A DNA stretch of 64,000 bases from Fimbriimonadia bacterium (GCA_039961735.1 JABRVX010000010.1:62001-126000), one strand, 5' to 3'; numbered from the stretch's first letter, positions 42,025 through 50,286 are shown. Translations and numbers: made by a program. The notes: generated by a model from the sequence alone, not told the origin.

Positions 42025-43232
42025 CGATCTATCTCTCCGAGAACGATGTCAATCGAACCTATGGTAGCGACCACGTCCGCTACCATTCGCCCTACGCACA
42101 TGGGCTCCAGCGCCTGCAGGTTCATGAAGCAGGACGGCCTTTCGTGGAAGCGATAGGGGTAAGGTGTGCCATCACTCACGATGTAGAACCCCAATTCGCC
42201 CTTCGGCCCCTCGATAGGCACGTACGCTTCGCCCACGGGCGGACTGATCCCCTCGGTGTATATCTTGAAGTGGTGGATGAGAGACTCCATCGAGGTGTCT
42301 AGTTCCTCTCGTGGTGGCGGCACGACCTTACGATCCGAGGAGTTCCATGGCCCTTCCGGAAGTCCATCTATCGCCTGCCGTAGTATGTGCGCCGACTGCC
42401 TCATCTCCTCGATTCGCACAAGGAATCGGTCATATACGTCGCCGTGTTTTGCAGTCGGAATGCTGAACGTGAACTCCTCATACCCGCTGTAGGGGTTGCT
42501 CTTCCGTATATCCCACGCTACCCCGCAAGCACGTATGATCGGACCGCTAACGCCCAGTGCCATGCACTGCTCTGCCGTGATCAATCCCACGCCCTTCGTG
42601 CGCTGCATCCAGATGGGGTTCTTCGTCAGCAGGCCCTCCATCTCGCCTAACTCGCTCACGAAATCTGCCAGGAACGCCCGCAGTTTGCGCTCGAAGCCGT
42701 CAGGCATGTCGCCCCGCAGGCCGCCAGGCACGATCCAACTGGGCATCATACGCACGCCGGAGAACATCTCGAACATATCGAGTATCTTCTCCCGCTCGGT
42801 CCATGCGTAGAAGTACGCCGTCATCGCACCGAGGTCCAGCGCGTGTGTGCCCAACCACACTAGATGACTCGCGATGCGCGAAAGCTCGGCCAGAATTACT
42901 CGCAAATACTGCCCACGCCGAGGAATCTCGATATCGAGCAACTTCTCGACCGAGAGTGTCATCGCGAGGTTGTTGGAATTGGCCGCAAGGTAATCCATGC
43001 GGTCCGTCATGGTGACACACTTGCGGTAGTCGAGGAACTCGCCCTCTTTCTCCATGCCTGTGTGCAGGTATCCGATTTCGGGCTTCAGCGCGACGATGGT
43101 CTCGCCTTCCAGCTCCAGCAACACACGAAGCACACCGTGGGTCGCAGGGTGCTGCGGACCCATGTTGATGACCATCGTGTTCTCGCCGGTCTTCTCCATG
43201 TCCAGCGAGGTGGACGGCATGTACTCGCTCAT
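42021..43232 (-). CDS. nuoD: NADH-quinone oxidoreductase subunit D
   Basis: A 403-residue 49-kDa-type subunit lining the quinone pocket. INMGPQHPATHGVLRVLLELEGE is the family signature, followed by IGYLHTGMEK and the tyrosine/histidine quinone-site region. The C-terminus ends VLGEIDR, as is normal. It is a separate protein, not fused to NuoC. Overlaps of 4 bases with nuoC and nuoE indicate tight coupling. Confidence 0.96.
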   Translation of the reverse strand: MSEYMPSTSLDMEKTGENTMVINMGPQHPATHGVLRVLLELEGETIVALKPEIGYLHTGMEKEGEFLDYRKCVTMTDRMDYLAANSNNLAMTLSVEKLLDIEIPRRGQYLRVILAELSRIASHLVWLGTHALDLGAMTAYFYAWTEREKILDMFEMFSGVRMMPSWIVPGGLRGDMPDGFERKLRAFLADFVSELGEMEGLLTKNPIWMQRTKGVGLITAEQCMALGVSGPIIRACGVAWDIRKSNPYSGYEEFTFSIPTAKHGDVYDRFLVRIEEMRQSAHILRQAIDGLPEGPWNSSDRKVVPPPREELDTSMESLIHHFKIYTEGISPPVGEAYVPIEGPKGELGFYIVSDGTPYPYRFHERPSCFMNLQALEPMCVGRMVADVVATIGSIDIVLGEIDR

Positions 43233-43831
43233 CGTCCCCCCACGTCCTCGCTACCGGTCTTGCCCTCGAAAGCCTGACCAGCGAAAGGAATCTGCTTCTC
43301 ACCTACTGCGGGCCCTTGGGTCCCGTCGGGGAACACCACTCCTTCGCCACCCAATGGGTACTCCTTCCGCAGCGGGTGCCCCACCCAATCGGGAGGTGTG
43401 AGGATACGCCGAAGGTCGGGGTGCCCGGAGAACCGAATGCCGAACAGGTCGAACACTTCGCGTTCCGGGAAGTTGGCTCCAGGCCACACACCGCACAGGC
43501 TGGGTGTCTCCTGCCCATCATTCACCAACACCTTCACGAAGATGCGTGTGAAGTGCTTCAGCGAGTACAGGTTGTACACCACCTCGAAACGCTGTGCGAA
43601 CGCCCGCGGGTGCTTCCACGCCGAGTAGTCCACCGCCACGCACTCACTGAAGAAGCGATACTGCAACTCGGGGTGATCACGCAGCCAGGTAGCGATCTCT
43701 ACGACGTGAGCAGGTAATACGGAGACCCGAACGTCTCCACGAAACACCTGCACATCCAGGATCTTATCCCCAAATGTCTGTCGCAGCAGATGAACGTCTT
43801 GGCGCTCGCCCGCCACTTCCGGCAGTGGCAT
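43229..43831 (-). CDS. nuoC: NADH-quinone oxidoreductase subunit C
   Basis: A 200-residue 30-kDa-type subunit. FPEREVFDLFGIRFSGHPDLRRIL followed by HPLRKEYPL is the family signature. The length is that of NuoC alone, so NuoB is not fused to it. It starts 1 base after the nuoA stop, exactly where nuoB is expected in most operons. Confidence 0.94.
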   Translation of the reverse strand: MPLPEVAGERQDVHLLRQTFGDKILDVQVFRGDVRVSVLPAHVVEIATWLRDHPELQYRFFSECVAVDYSAWKHPRAFAQRFEVVYNLYSLKHFTRIFVKVLVNDGQETPSLCGVWPGANFPEREVFDLFGIRFSGHPDLRRILTPPDWVGHPLRKEYPLGGEGVVFPDGTQGPAVGEKQIPFAGQAFEGKTGSEDVGGR

Positions 43832-44266
43832 CTAGGCGACCTCGTCCCTTCGCACGGGAGCGACTTCCGCATCGGGCAAGTTCTCCATGACCGACCCCTC
43901 GTCGAAGTCAATTGCGTTTCGTCGGATTACGTATAGATAGCCCACCACCAATAGCGCGAAGAAAACACCGACCTCGACGAGGGTGAACACCTGAAAGGCC
44001 TTGTCTGCGCCCTTCAGCGTCACGTACCATGGGTACAGGAAGATGCTCTCGATATCGAAGATGATGAACAGAATCGCTACCAGGAAGAACTTTATGGGGA
44101 AGCGCTCGCGCGCATCGCCGACCGGCTCCACGCCGCACTCGTACGGCGTCTCCTTGAACGGTGTTTTCTTCTTCGGCCCGAAGAGCCAGCTCGCCCCCAC
44201 CATCACGATGGCGAGCAGGGTACCGATTGCGAAAAGCAGGAGTATGGGCAGGTAATCCGTTGCCAT
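43832..44266 (-). CDS. nuoA: NADH-quinone oxidoreductase subunit A
   Basis: A 144-residue membrane subunit with three helices. ETPYECGVEPVGDARERFPIKF is the family signature, followed by FIIFDIESIFLYPW. It is the first gene of the operon. Upstream is the divergent kdsA gene, and the 99-base gap presumably contains both promoters. The C-terminal tail (EVAPVRRDEVA) is longer than usual. Confidence 0.95.
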   Translation of the reverse strand: MATDYLPILLLFAIGTLLAIVMVGASWLFGPKKKTPFKETPYECGVEPVGDARERFPIKFFLVAILFIIFDIESIFLYPWYVTLKGADKAFQVFTLVEVGVFFALLVVGYLYVIRRNAIDFDEGSVMENLPDAEVAPVRRDEVA

Positions 44267-44353
44267 GCGGCCGTTTCTCGCTTCCTCAGTCCGCCTTCCA
44301 AACGCGGCGGGTCAAGGTGGATTCTACCCGACGGTCCGCCTCGTGCCCTGTGT

Positions 44354-44359
44354 CACAAT
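44354..44359 (+). promoter_or_regulatory. -10 element CACAAT of a likely leaderless gene
   Basis: CACAAT ends 6 nt before ATG 44366, without a Shine-Dalgarno sequence. Confidence 0.4.
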
Positions 44360-44365
44360 GGGACA

Positions 44366-45205
44366 ATGGATGCGGTGGTGGACGTCTCGGGTGTGCCGCT
44401 CGGTGGGCCTCGTCTCACCCTGATCGCGGGGCCTTGCGTCGCAGAGAGCCTGGAGCTGTGCCGGCGCGTGTGCGGCGAACTGCGCAGCGTGACCGAACGG
44501 CTCGGATTGCCTTACATCTTCAAGACCAGCTTCGACAAGGCGAACCGATCTTCGGGAAGTTCCTCTCGGGGCCCGGGCATGGAGGCCGGGCTGGAGATTC
44601 TCGAAGCCGTGCGTACAGAGTTCGGGGTGCCCGTTACGACCGATGTCCACGAGACGTGGCAGTGCGCGCCGGTAGCTCGCGTCGCCGACCTGCTGCAGAT
44701 CCCCGCCTTCCTCTGCCGGCAGACCGACCTTCTCTTGGCGGCTGCCGCTACCGGGCGACCGGTAAATGTGAAGAAGGGCCAGTTCCTCGCTCCGTGGGAC
44801 TGCCGCAATATCGTCGAGAAGCTGCGCACCGCGGGAGCAATCGGCGTCGCGCTGACAGAGCGCGGGACGAGTTTCGGCTACAATACGCTAATTGTGGACA
44901 TGGCCGGATTGGCCGTGATGCGTTCGTTCGGCGTCCCAGTCGTCTTTGATGCCACGCACTCGGCACAGCGGCCAGGAGCGGCCGGGACGGCTTCGGGTGG
45001 CAACCGCGAGGCCATCCCTTACCTCGCGCGGGCCGCCGTGGCGGCAGGAGTGGACGGGGTATTCCTAGAGGTACACCCAGACCCGGAGCGCGCGTGGTCC
45101 GACGCGGCAACTCAGTGGCCACTCGCCGAGGCCGAGAACCTAGTGGAACAGCTGGCGCGTCTCCACGGTCTGATGCAAGAAGAAGCGATGCGGGAAACCG
45201 GATAG
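44366..45205 (+). CDS. kdsA: 3-deoxy-8-phosphooctulonate synthase, metal-dependent type
   Basis: A 279-residue KDO-8-phosphate synthase that condenses PEP with arabinose 5-phosphate, the first step towards the KDO sugar of LPS. Signatures are LIAGPCVAES, FKTSFDKANRSS, TDVHE, QIPAFLCRQTDLL and NVKKGQFLAPWD. C24 in AGPCVAES occupies the position that is asparagine in metal-independent E. coli KdsA and cysteine in metal-dependent enzymes, so this one probably needs a divalent metal. With the heptose kinase gene near 60000 it supports an LPS-bearing outer membrane. Confidence 0.95.
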   Translation: MDAVVDVSGVPLGGPRLTLIAGPCVAESLELCRRVCGELRSVTERLGLPYIFKTSFDKANRSSGSSSRGPGMEAGLEILEAVRTEFGVPVTTDVHETWQCAPVARVADLLQIPAFLCRQTDLLLAAAATGRPVNVKKGQFLAPWDCRNIVEKLRTAGAIGVALTERGTSFGYNTLIVDMAGLAVMRSFGVPVVFDATHSAQRPGAAGTASGGNREAIPYLARAAVAAGVDGVFLEVHPDPERAWSDAATQWPLAEAENLVEQLARLHGLMQEEAMRETG

Positions 45206-45229
45206 TCAGCCATCTGCGGCAACCTCGTA

Positions 45230-45243
45230 CGGCATATATGCCG
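45230..45243 (+). promoter_or_regulatory. Perfect 14-base palindrome upstream of the PEP-CTERM gene
   Basis: CGGCATATATGCCG lies about 120 bases before the ATG at 45363 and about 25 bases after the kdsA stop. It could be an operator or a short hairpin. A TATACAAT stretch near 45293 may be the -10 of the gene. Confidence 0.35.
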
Positions 45244-45362
45244 GAAGTCGTGGTGTCAACTCGCGATCCGGCCGGAAAACTGCAGAACCCGCATATACAA
45301 TATGATCGCTGATCGGCGTTGGCCGGTCGCGCATGTTGCGTTGATTGAAGGATGGTATCAAC

Positions 45363-46130
45363 ATGAGGGCGTATGTCCCTTTGCTTGTAGTAGTCTGGAT
45401 GGTGTCGGCCGGCTCGGCGCTGGCTATCGAAAGAAACGCCTTTCTGAATCACCCGGCCACCTCGACCAAGCAACTCGTAGAGCAGGTCAAGAACGACCCG
45501 GTCGTTGCGGACCGCTACATGCGGCACTACGCAATGACCAAAAATGAGCTTGTCCGCTACCTCTCCGGCCTCCGTGTTTCCGTGCTGCGCATGGGCGGCG
45601 AGTACCGAGTCTACTCCTGCCTTCCTTCGGGCGTGATTCGCTCCCGCGTGCTCGCACTCAAGCCGGGAACGCGCGTGTGGGAAGACAGCAAGGGCATCCC
45701 CATCCTCAAGATGTCGTGCGGGAACCCGATGTCTTGGAACGTATCGGCGTTCAAGGAGCCGACCACCGTGCCATCCATTCTAGAGCCGCTCATCCTGCTG
45801 GATAGCGCCCTGCGCGAGGCCACGCTGTTCGAGACCACGGCCGAGCCGGCCGAGCCCGTTGCCGAGGACCCCGAAGAAGTGGCGCTGCTGATCCCGTCAA
45901 TCCCCGAAATGAGCTTCGGCGAGTGGCCGGAAGTGGCCACCGCCCAGGTCACCCCGGCGGTCCCGCTTCTACCCGGCAGCGGGTTCAACCTGGGGTTCCT
46001 GGGCTCCCTGCTCGTGGTACCGTTCCTGGACCTCGGAGGCGGCGAACCCATTCCCGAGCCCAGCATGCTGGTCGGCACGGGGGGAGCGCTGTTTCTGCTC
46101 GGCCTCGGTATGCGCAGGCGACGCATGTAG
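45363..46130 (+). CDS. PEP-CTERM sorted surface protein
   Basis: A 255-residue exported protein. An N-terminal signal peptide (LLVVVWMVSAGSALA) is followed by about 200 residues of unknown fold. The C-terminus is a textbook PEP-CTERM signal: PEPSMLVG, a hydrophobic stretch (GGALFLLGLG) and a basic tail (MRRRRM). Such proteins are processed by exosortase and linked to exopolysaccharide-rich surfaces. ATG 45363 is preferred because AAGGAT lies upstream and the signal peptide begins there; a TTG at 45345 is in frame. No exosortase gene is in the window. The middle part has no recognised domain. Confidence 0.8.
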   Translation: MRAYVPLLVVVWMVSAGSALAIERNAFLNHPATSTKQLVEQVKNDPVVADRYMRHYAMTKNELVRYLSGLRVSVLRMGGEYRVYSCLPSGVIRSRVLALKPGTRVWEDSKGIPILKMSCGNPMSWNVSAFKEPTTVPSILEPLILLDSALREATLFETTAEPAEPVAEDPEEVALLIPSIPEMSFGEWPEVATAQVTPAVPLLPGSGFNLGFLGSLLVVPFLDLGGGEPIPEPSMLVGTGGALFLLGLGMRRRRM

Positions 46131-46197
46131 TCGGTCGACTGCTGTTCGGCACCCGTAGGGCTGCTGGGGTAGATTCACGCAACAGTGCCGTGTCGCG

Positions 46198-46222
46198 GGG
46201 TGCGCCAGGACTAGGCGCACCC
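46198..46222 (+). terminator. Strong hairpin between two secreted-protein genes
   Basis: GGGTGCGCC at 46198-46206 pairs perfectly with GGCGCACCC at 46214-46222 over a 7-base loop. It lies 67 bases after the PEP-CTERM stop and 50 before the next start. No T-tract follows, so it may be a terminator of the U-less type or a 5'-UTR element. Confidence 0.45.
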
Positions 46223-46271
46223 GAGAGCGAGCAGCCGCGGCGCTGACTCTTTACGGAAAAAGGGTGCGTTC

Positions 46272-46859
46272 ATGAAGCGATTAGGATGTTGCTTGTCCCT
46301 GCTCGCAGCCGGCCTCGTCGGCCCGACGGTAGTTGCATCCCAAGACATCGGCCCAAATCCCTGGCAGATCGAGATCGGCGCTTTCTTCCCCCAAGAAGAG
46401 ATCGAGGAGCTGGTGGGTGAGACTGCCTTCCTTGCCACCCTGTCGCGCGACGTGAACCGGAGCGCCGGAGGAGCGGTTACTTCAGTCGGCATCAGCTACA
46501 CCCAACGCTCGGATGCGGGCAGCGAGATCGCCGTCGCGGGCGCGTTTCTCCGCCAGACCTGGTTCGGCAAAAAGGCCTCCGGCGGCTACGGAGGGCCATT
46601 TGGCGGCTTCGAGGTCGGCCTGTTCGACACACGTGTTCAGGCTGCGGAGGAAGGCGATGGCGGGGGTGGCAACGGAGAGGCTCCGGGCCGTGCGATCACG
46701 CCGGGGACCAAAGAGGACCAGATTGGTGTCGGAGCCAGCATCTTCGCGGGCTACATGTTCGGGGACAGACTCTCCTTGCGTGGCGGCTATTCGGCCTATC
46801 CGGCGGCGGGTGGGGCCTCGGTGACGGGGTTCTTCGCAACGCTCGGTTTCCGCTTTTAG
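46272..46859 (+). CDS. Probable outer-membrane beta-barrel protein
   Basis: A 195-residue exported protein with a signal peptide (LSLLAAGLVGPTVVASQ). Alternating polar and apolar strands, glycine-rich turns (SGGYGGPFGGFEVGLFD) and a C-terminal phenylalanine (TLGFRF) fit a small beta barrel. I recognise no family. AAGGG lies 7 bases before the ATG. A glycine- and glutamate-rich loop is present near residues 125-140. Confidence 0.6.
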   Translation: MKRLGCCLSLLAAGLVGPTVVASQDIGPNPWQIEIGAFFPQEEIEELVGETAFLATLSRDVNRSAGGAVTSVGISYTQRSDAGSEIAVAGAFLRQTWFGKKASGGYGGPFGGFEVGLFDTRVQAAEEGDGGGGNGEAPGRAITPGTKEDQIGVGASIFAGYMFGDRLSLRGGYSAYPAAGGASVTGFFATLGFRF

Positions 46860-46911
46860 GGCCACTCACTTACTGATGCGCGGAGAGGGCACGCGAGCGC
46901 GATAGCACGCC

Positions 46912-46917
46912 GATAAT
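46912..46917 (+). promoter_or_regulatory. -10 element GATAAT of a likely leaderless gene
   Basis: GATAAT ends 6 nt before the GTG at 46924, in a 64-base gap. No Shine-Dalgarno sequence lies in between. Confidence 0.5.
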
Positions 46918-46923
46918 TGAGGT

Positions 46924-48288
46924 GTGATCACCCGGCAGCCCGCCTCCCTTCCGCAGGAGGAAGTTGACGCGTCCAAGCTCGGCGATATCCTGATCGCCTC
47001 GGGCGCGCTCACGCCAGCGGAGCTACGCCAAGCCGAACGCCGAAGCCGCACGAGCGGAGAGCGCCTGTCGCGTGCCATCTTGGAGACCGGAGCGGCCAGC
47101 CCGAGCCAGATCATACAGGCCCTCGGGCTGCTGTATGGACTTGAGATCGCACGCTTCGACCAATGCCCGCTAGATGCGGCGGCCACGGCCTGTGTGCCCG
47201 AGGACCTGGCCCGCCAACTCGAGGTCATTCCGCTCCGAAGACTCGGCTCGACGCTCTCCTGTGCGATATTCGACCCCGGCGACACCGAAGCGCTCGAAGC
47301 GCTCGAGAACGTCTCCGATTGTGCCATCGCACTCCAAGTCGCGACGCCCGCGGAGATCGCTGCTGAACTGGACCGCCGCTATGGAATCGGCGGAAGCGGT
47401 CCGCAACAGGTACTGCCCGTGCGGCCGGGCGACATGTTCCTCCATTACAGGCTCAGCTCCGTGCGCTGGGAGGAACCTGGCGTTGTGTGGTTTGAGGCCG
47501 ATGACACCCGGCTTCTGCGCAGAGTTACCGTAGCTGTACTGTGCCCTGACCTGGATGACACTCTGGCCCGACGCGCTGGGAGGGTATTGGAGCACTCGCT
47601 CTGGCTGGCTCGCTTCCCGCACCGCAACGTGCTGACCATTCACGACGTCGGCGAAGCCGATGGGCTGAAGTTTATCGTGAGTGAGGCGGTCCACGGCGAG
47701 ACGCTTCGTGAGCGCCTGCAGCGGGAGCGGAAATTTTCTCTGGCCGCCACCTGCGAGATAGGCCTTCAGTTGTGCGACGGGCTTCGCCACCTACACCGCC
47801 ACCAGCTTGTTTACAAGGCCCTAAGCCCCTCGAACTGCGCGTTGCTGAGCGGAGACGAGGTCAAGCTGACACATCTCGGCCTCGGCTTCGAGCCACACGA
47901 GGTGGGCGACGAGGTCCGTCTCCTCGAAGCCGACGACTTCCGCTACCGCGCCCCGGAATACATAGCGGGCGAGCCGCTCGACCCGCGGGCCGACATCTTC
48001 TCGCTGGGCACGCTGCTCTACGAGATGGCGGCAGGGCGCCCCGCCTTTCCAGGTGCGGGCGTGGCGGCAGTGACGCGCCTGATCCTGGAGGGCGGACTGG
48101 CCGCATGTGAGGAGCTTCCGCCTGCACTCAACCGAATCATCTTAAGGGCCTGTGCCGCAGAGCGACACGGGCGTTATCGAGACGCCCTCTCGCTGGCCGA
48201 GGACCTTCTGGCCCAACACTGGCCGGAGGTCGCGGCCGGCGCCGGGGTCTCCCGCTACCTGGCCGCAGTCGAGCGGGAGACCAAGTAG
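46924..48288 (+). CDS. MshEN (GspE N-terminal) domain fused to a pseudokinase
   Basis: A 454-residue protein. Residues about 18-155 match the N-terminal region of GspE/PilB/MshE ATPases: KLGDILIASGALT and LSRAILETGAASPSQIIQAL resemble the paired c-di-GMP-binding MshEN motifs, followed by the usual LEVIPLRRLGSTLSCAIFDPGD segment. Residues about 175-440 have a Ser/Thr kinase fold: HRNVLTIHDVGEADG, RAPEYIAG (APE at 343-345) and DIFSLGTLLYEMAAGRPAF. The catalytic residues are lost: the VAIK lysine is L206, HRD is YKA (297-299) and DFG is HLG (317-319). It is probably a signal-sensing scaffold rather than a kinase. GTG 46924 follows GATAAT by 6 nt. A MinD-like gene follows after 18 bases. Confidence 0.85.
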   Translation: MITRQPASLPQEEVDASKLGDILIASGALTPAELRQAERRSRTSGERLSRAILETGAASPSQIIQALGLLYGLEIARFDQCPLDAAATACVPEDLARQLEVIPLRRLGSTLSCAIFDPGDTEALEALENVSDCAIALQVATPAEIAAELDRRYGIGGSGPQQVLPVRPGDMFLHYRLSSVRWEEPGVVWFEADDTRLLRRVTVAVLCPDLDDTLARRAGRVLEHSLWLARFPHRNVLTIHDVGEADGLKFIVSEAVHGETLRERLQRERKFSLAATCEIGLQLCDGLRHLHRHQLVYKALSPSNCALLSGDEVKLTHLGLGFEPHEVGDEVRLLEADDFRYRAPEYIAGEPLDPRADIFSLGTLLYEMAAGRPAFPGAGVAAVTRLILEGGLAACEELPPALNRIILRACAAERHGRYRDALSLAEDLLAQHWPEVAAGAGVSRYLAAVERETK

Positions 48289-48306
48289 AGCCGTGAGGTG
48301 AGAGCG

Positions 48307-49122
48307 ATGACAAGAGCCTATACCATCGTCGTTACGGGCGGCCGCACCGGGCTCGGCAGAACCCAAGTGGCCGCCAACCTGGCCATCGCGTTGCAGCAAC
48401 AAGACCGCTCGACCGTGCTCGTGGACCTGGACATCGGGCAGGACAACCTCCGGAGCGTTCTTGGCATCAGCTCCCCCCGCTCCCTTGCGGAGGCTTTGGG
48501 CGGACGAGCCAGGCTCCAGGACCTTCTTGCCGAAGGTCCTGGAGGCATTGCCGTCCTGCGTGGCGGGGCCGAACTCGAACAGGTACCGGCCCTCACGTCG
48601 GCACAGACACGTAACCTCCTCAGCGAGCTCGTTCGCATGGAGAGTCTGTTCAACTTCATCGTCCTCGACGCCGGCATCGGTTCGTCTCTAAGCGCCCTTA
48701 CGTTCGTCCGAAGTGCCCATGAAGCACTGACGCTCACCGCACCCGATTCGGACGACATGGCCGCAGCGTACTCGGTGCTGAAAATGGTAAGCCGCAGGAG
48801 CCCAGGGACTTCCATCTCCCTGTGCGTCAACTTCGCTGCGAGCGAGAACGATGCTATTGCGGCGGAGCGGCTCGTCGGTGTAGCGCGCTCGTTTCTCCGC
48901 GCAGAACTGAGAGTGGCAGGCGTTCTTCGTGAGGATGCCGCTGTGGCTCTGGCAGAACGTGCCGAGCGCCCCGTGCTGCTCACCTATCCGACCTGCATGT
49001 TCGCAAGAGACATCGTGAAGCTGTCCTCGTTCTGGACAAGGCAGCGCGCCGCCGAGCCGGCACTCGGACTGGCAGAACGGCTCGCCGTCGAGCTGTCGCC
49101 TTCTCTTAGTGCGGTTAGCTGA
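48307..49122 (+). CDS. MinD/FlhG-like ParA-family protein with altered Walker A
   Basis: A 271-residue ParA/MinD-type protein. The deviant Walker A, normally GKGGVGKT, reads GRTGLGRT (12-19): both lysines are arginines (R13, R18). VDLDIGQDNLRSVLGI and FIVLDAGIGSSLSAL match the switch and Walker B regions, so the fold is kept. ATP binding or hydrolysis is probably changed or lost. ATG 48307 is preferred because GAGGTGA lies 7 bases upstream; GTG 48298 adds three residues. It directly follows the pseudokinase gene and probably acts with it, perhaps in polar placement of pili, flagella or secretion machinery (inference). Confidence 0.8.
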   Translation: MTRAYTIVVTGGRTGLGRTQVAANLAIALQQQDRSTVLVDLDIGQDNLRSVLGISSPRSLAEALGGRARLQDLLAEGPGGIAVLRGGAELEQVPALTSAQTRNLLSELVRMESLFNFIVLDAGIGSSLSALTFVRSAHEALTLTAPDSDDMAAAYSVLKMVSRRSPGTSISLCVNFAASENDAIAAERLVGVARSFLRAELRVAGVLREDAAVALAERAERPVLLTYPTCMFARDIVKLSSFWTRQRAAEPALGLAERLAVELSPSLSAVS

Positions 49123-49355
49123 GACGCTACAGGCCACGGGCTGAGGCATGGAATCTCTCGACGGGAAGTCTGAGACAGCAGCCTTAGCGAGGGGTGGTAC
49201 ACTTCGGATGCCGCCCTGCTGCTCTCGAGCAGTGCGACCATCTTCTCCGACCACAGCGACATGCACACGCCGCCTTCGCTCACGATAGCCGAGCAGTCAG
49301 AAGTTGCCGGACGTATGACCAGACGAAGCGACCGCATTCAGAGGCGACCACTCTG

Positions 49356-50261
49356 GTGACACCTCCGGTCAGCATCGTCATCACCTGCTTCAACTACGAG
49401 CGCTTCCTGGCCGATGCCATTCTCACCGCCCGGTACCAGACCCTGAACGGAGCCGAGATCGTTGTGGTGGACGACGGAAGCACCGACGACTCCGCAGCGG
49501 CGGCGAAGGCGTTGGGTGTGCGAGTCGTGCAGCAGGAGAACCGTGGTCTCGCCGCCGCTCGAAACCGAGGCATCGCCGAAACCTCCGCCGACTGGATTGC
49601 CTTTCTAGACGCCGACGATCTGTGGGAGACGCATAAGCTCGAACGTCAGTATGCGGCCGTCTGCGACGAGCAAGGCATCGTACTGTGCCACACGGACTGC
49701 GTCTTCCTGCACGGCGACGGCACCGAAGATCGCAGGCCGCGCAAGCTCGAACCGCCCGAGCGAGGATGCCCATTCGCGCATCTGCTGCCCACGAACCGCA
49801 TCTTTTCGAGCTCGGCGATGGTACGTCGCGATGCCGTCCTGCGGGCCGGCGGCTTCGACGAAAACCTCGACGCGTACGAGGACGTGGACCTCTGGTTCCG
49901 GATGGCTGCCCACGGTGACTTCCTGTTCCTGCCCGACCGGCTCATCAAGTACCGCCTTCACGGGGCGAACACCAGCTCGCTGGGACGGGAGTTCTGGGAG
50001 GGCTCGTTCACGGTTCTGCAGGATCGCGTGCTCGCCAACTGGGATGTACTCTCGGCACGGTTTGAGCCGAGAGAGAAACGACGATACCGTCGCTTGCTGC
50101 GTCGCCTTATAGCGCTCTGCTATTCGGGCCAGGGCAAGAGCTTGGCACGCGAGGGGCGCTGGGCTGGTGCCTTGAGTTCACACTGGCGGGCGCTAGGTAG
50201 TTATCCGTGGCTCCCACGGCTCTATGGCAGGTTCTTGCGCACGCTTCTCCTTTGTCGCTAG
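49356..50261 (+). CDS. GT2 family glycosyltransferase
   Basis: A 301-residue family 2 glycosyltransferase. VSIVITCFNYERFLADAI, VVVDDGSTDDS and FLDADDLWETHKLERQ form the nucleotide-sugar domain with its DXD-like motif, and DAYEDVDLWFRMA supplies the ED motif near residue 175. A basic C-terminal tail may touch the membrane. GTG 49356 is chosen; AGAGGCGA lies upstream. The stop of a 32-codon ORF (49261-49359) overlaps the GTG, which could couple translation. It probably builds a surface polysaccharide. Confidence 0.87.
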   Translation: MTPPVSIVITCFNYERFLADAILTARYQTLNGAEIVVVDDGSTDDSAAAAKALGVRVVQQENRGLAAARNRGIAETSADWIAFLDADDLWETHKLERQYAAVCDEQGIVLCHTDCVFLHGDGTEDRRPRKLEPPERGCPFAHLLPTNRIFSSSAMVRRDAVLRAGGFDENLDAYEDVDLWFRMAAHGDFLFLPDRLIKYRLHGANTSSLGREFWEGSFTVLQDRVLANWDVLSARFEPREKRRYRRLLRRLIALCYSGQGKSLAREGRWAGALSSHWRALGSYPWLPRLYGRFLRTLLLCR

Positions 50262-50286
50262 CCCGCAGCATTCTCGCTGCTGCGGG
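50262..50286 (+). terminator. Hairpin directly after the glycosyltransferase stop
   Basis: CCCGCAGCA at 50262-50270 pairs perfectly with TGCTGCGGG at 50278-50286 across a 7-base loop. It begins 1 base after the stop codon, as expected of a terminator, but only a G/T-rich tail follows. Confidence 0.5.

Noticed and set aside
45325-45350. Sigma-54-like -24/-12 promoter upstream of the PEP-CTERM gene (TGGCC ... TTGC)
   Set aside because: The distance between the GG and GC dinucleotides is 13 or 17 bases instead of 12, and the flanking consensus is poor.
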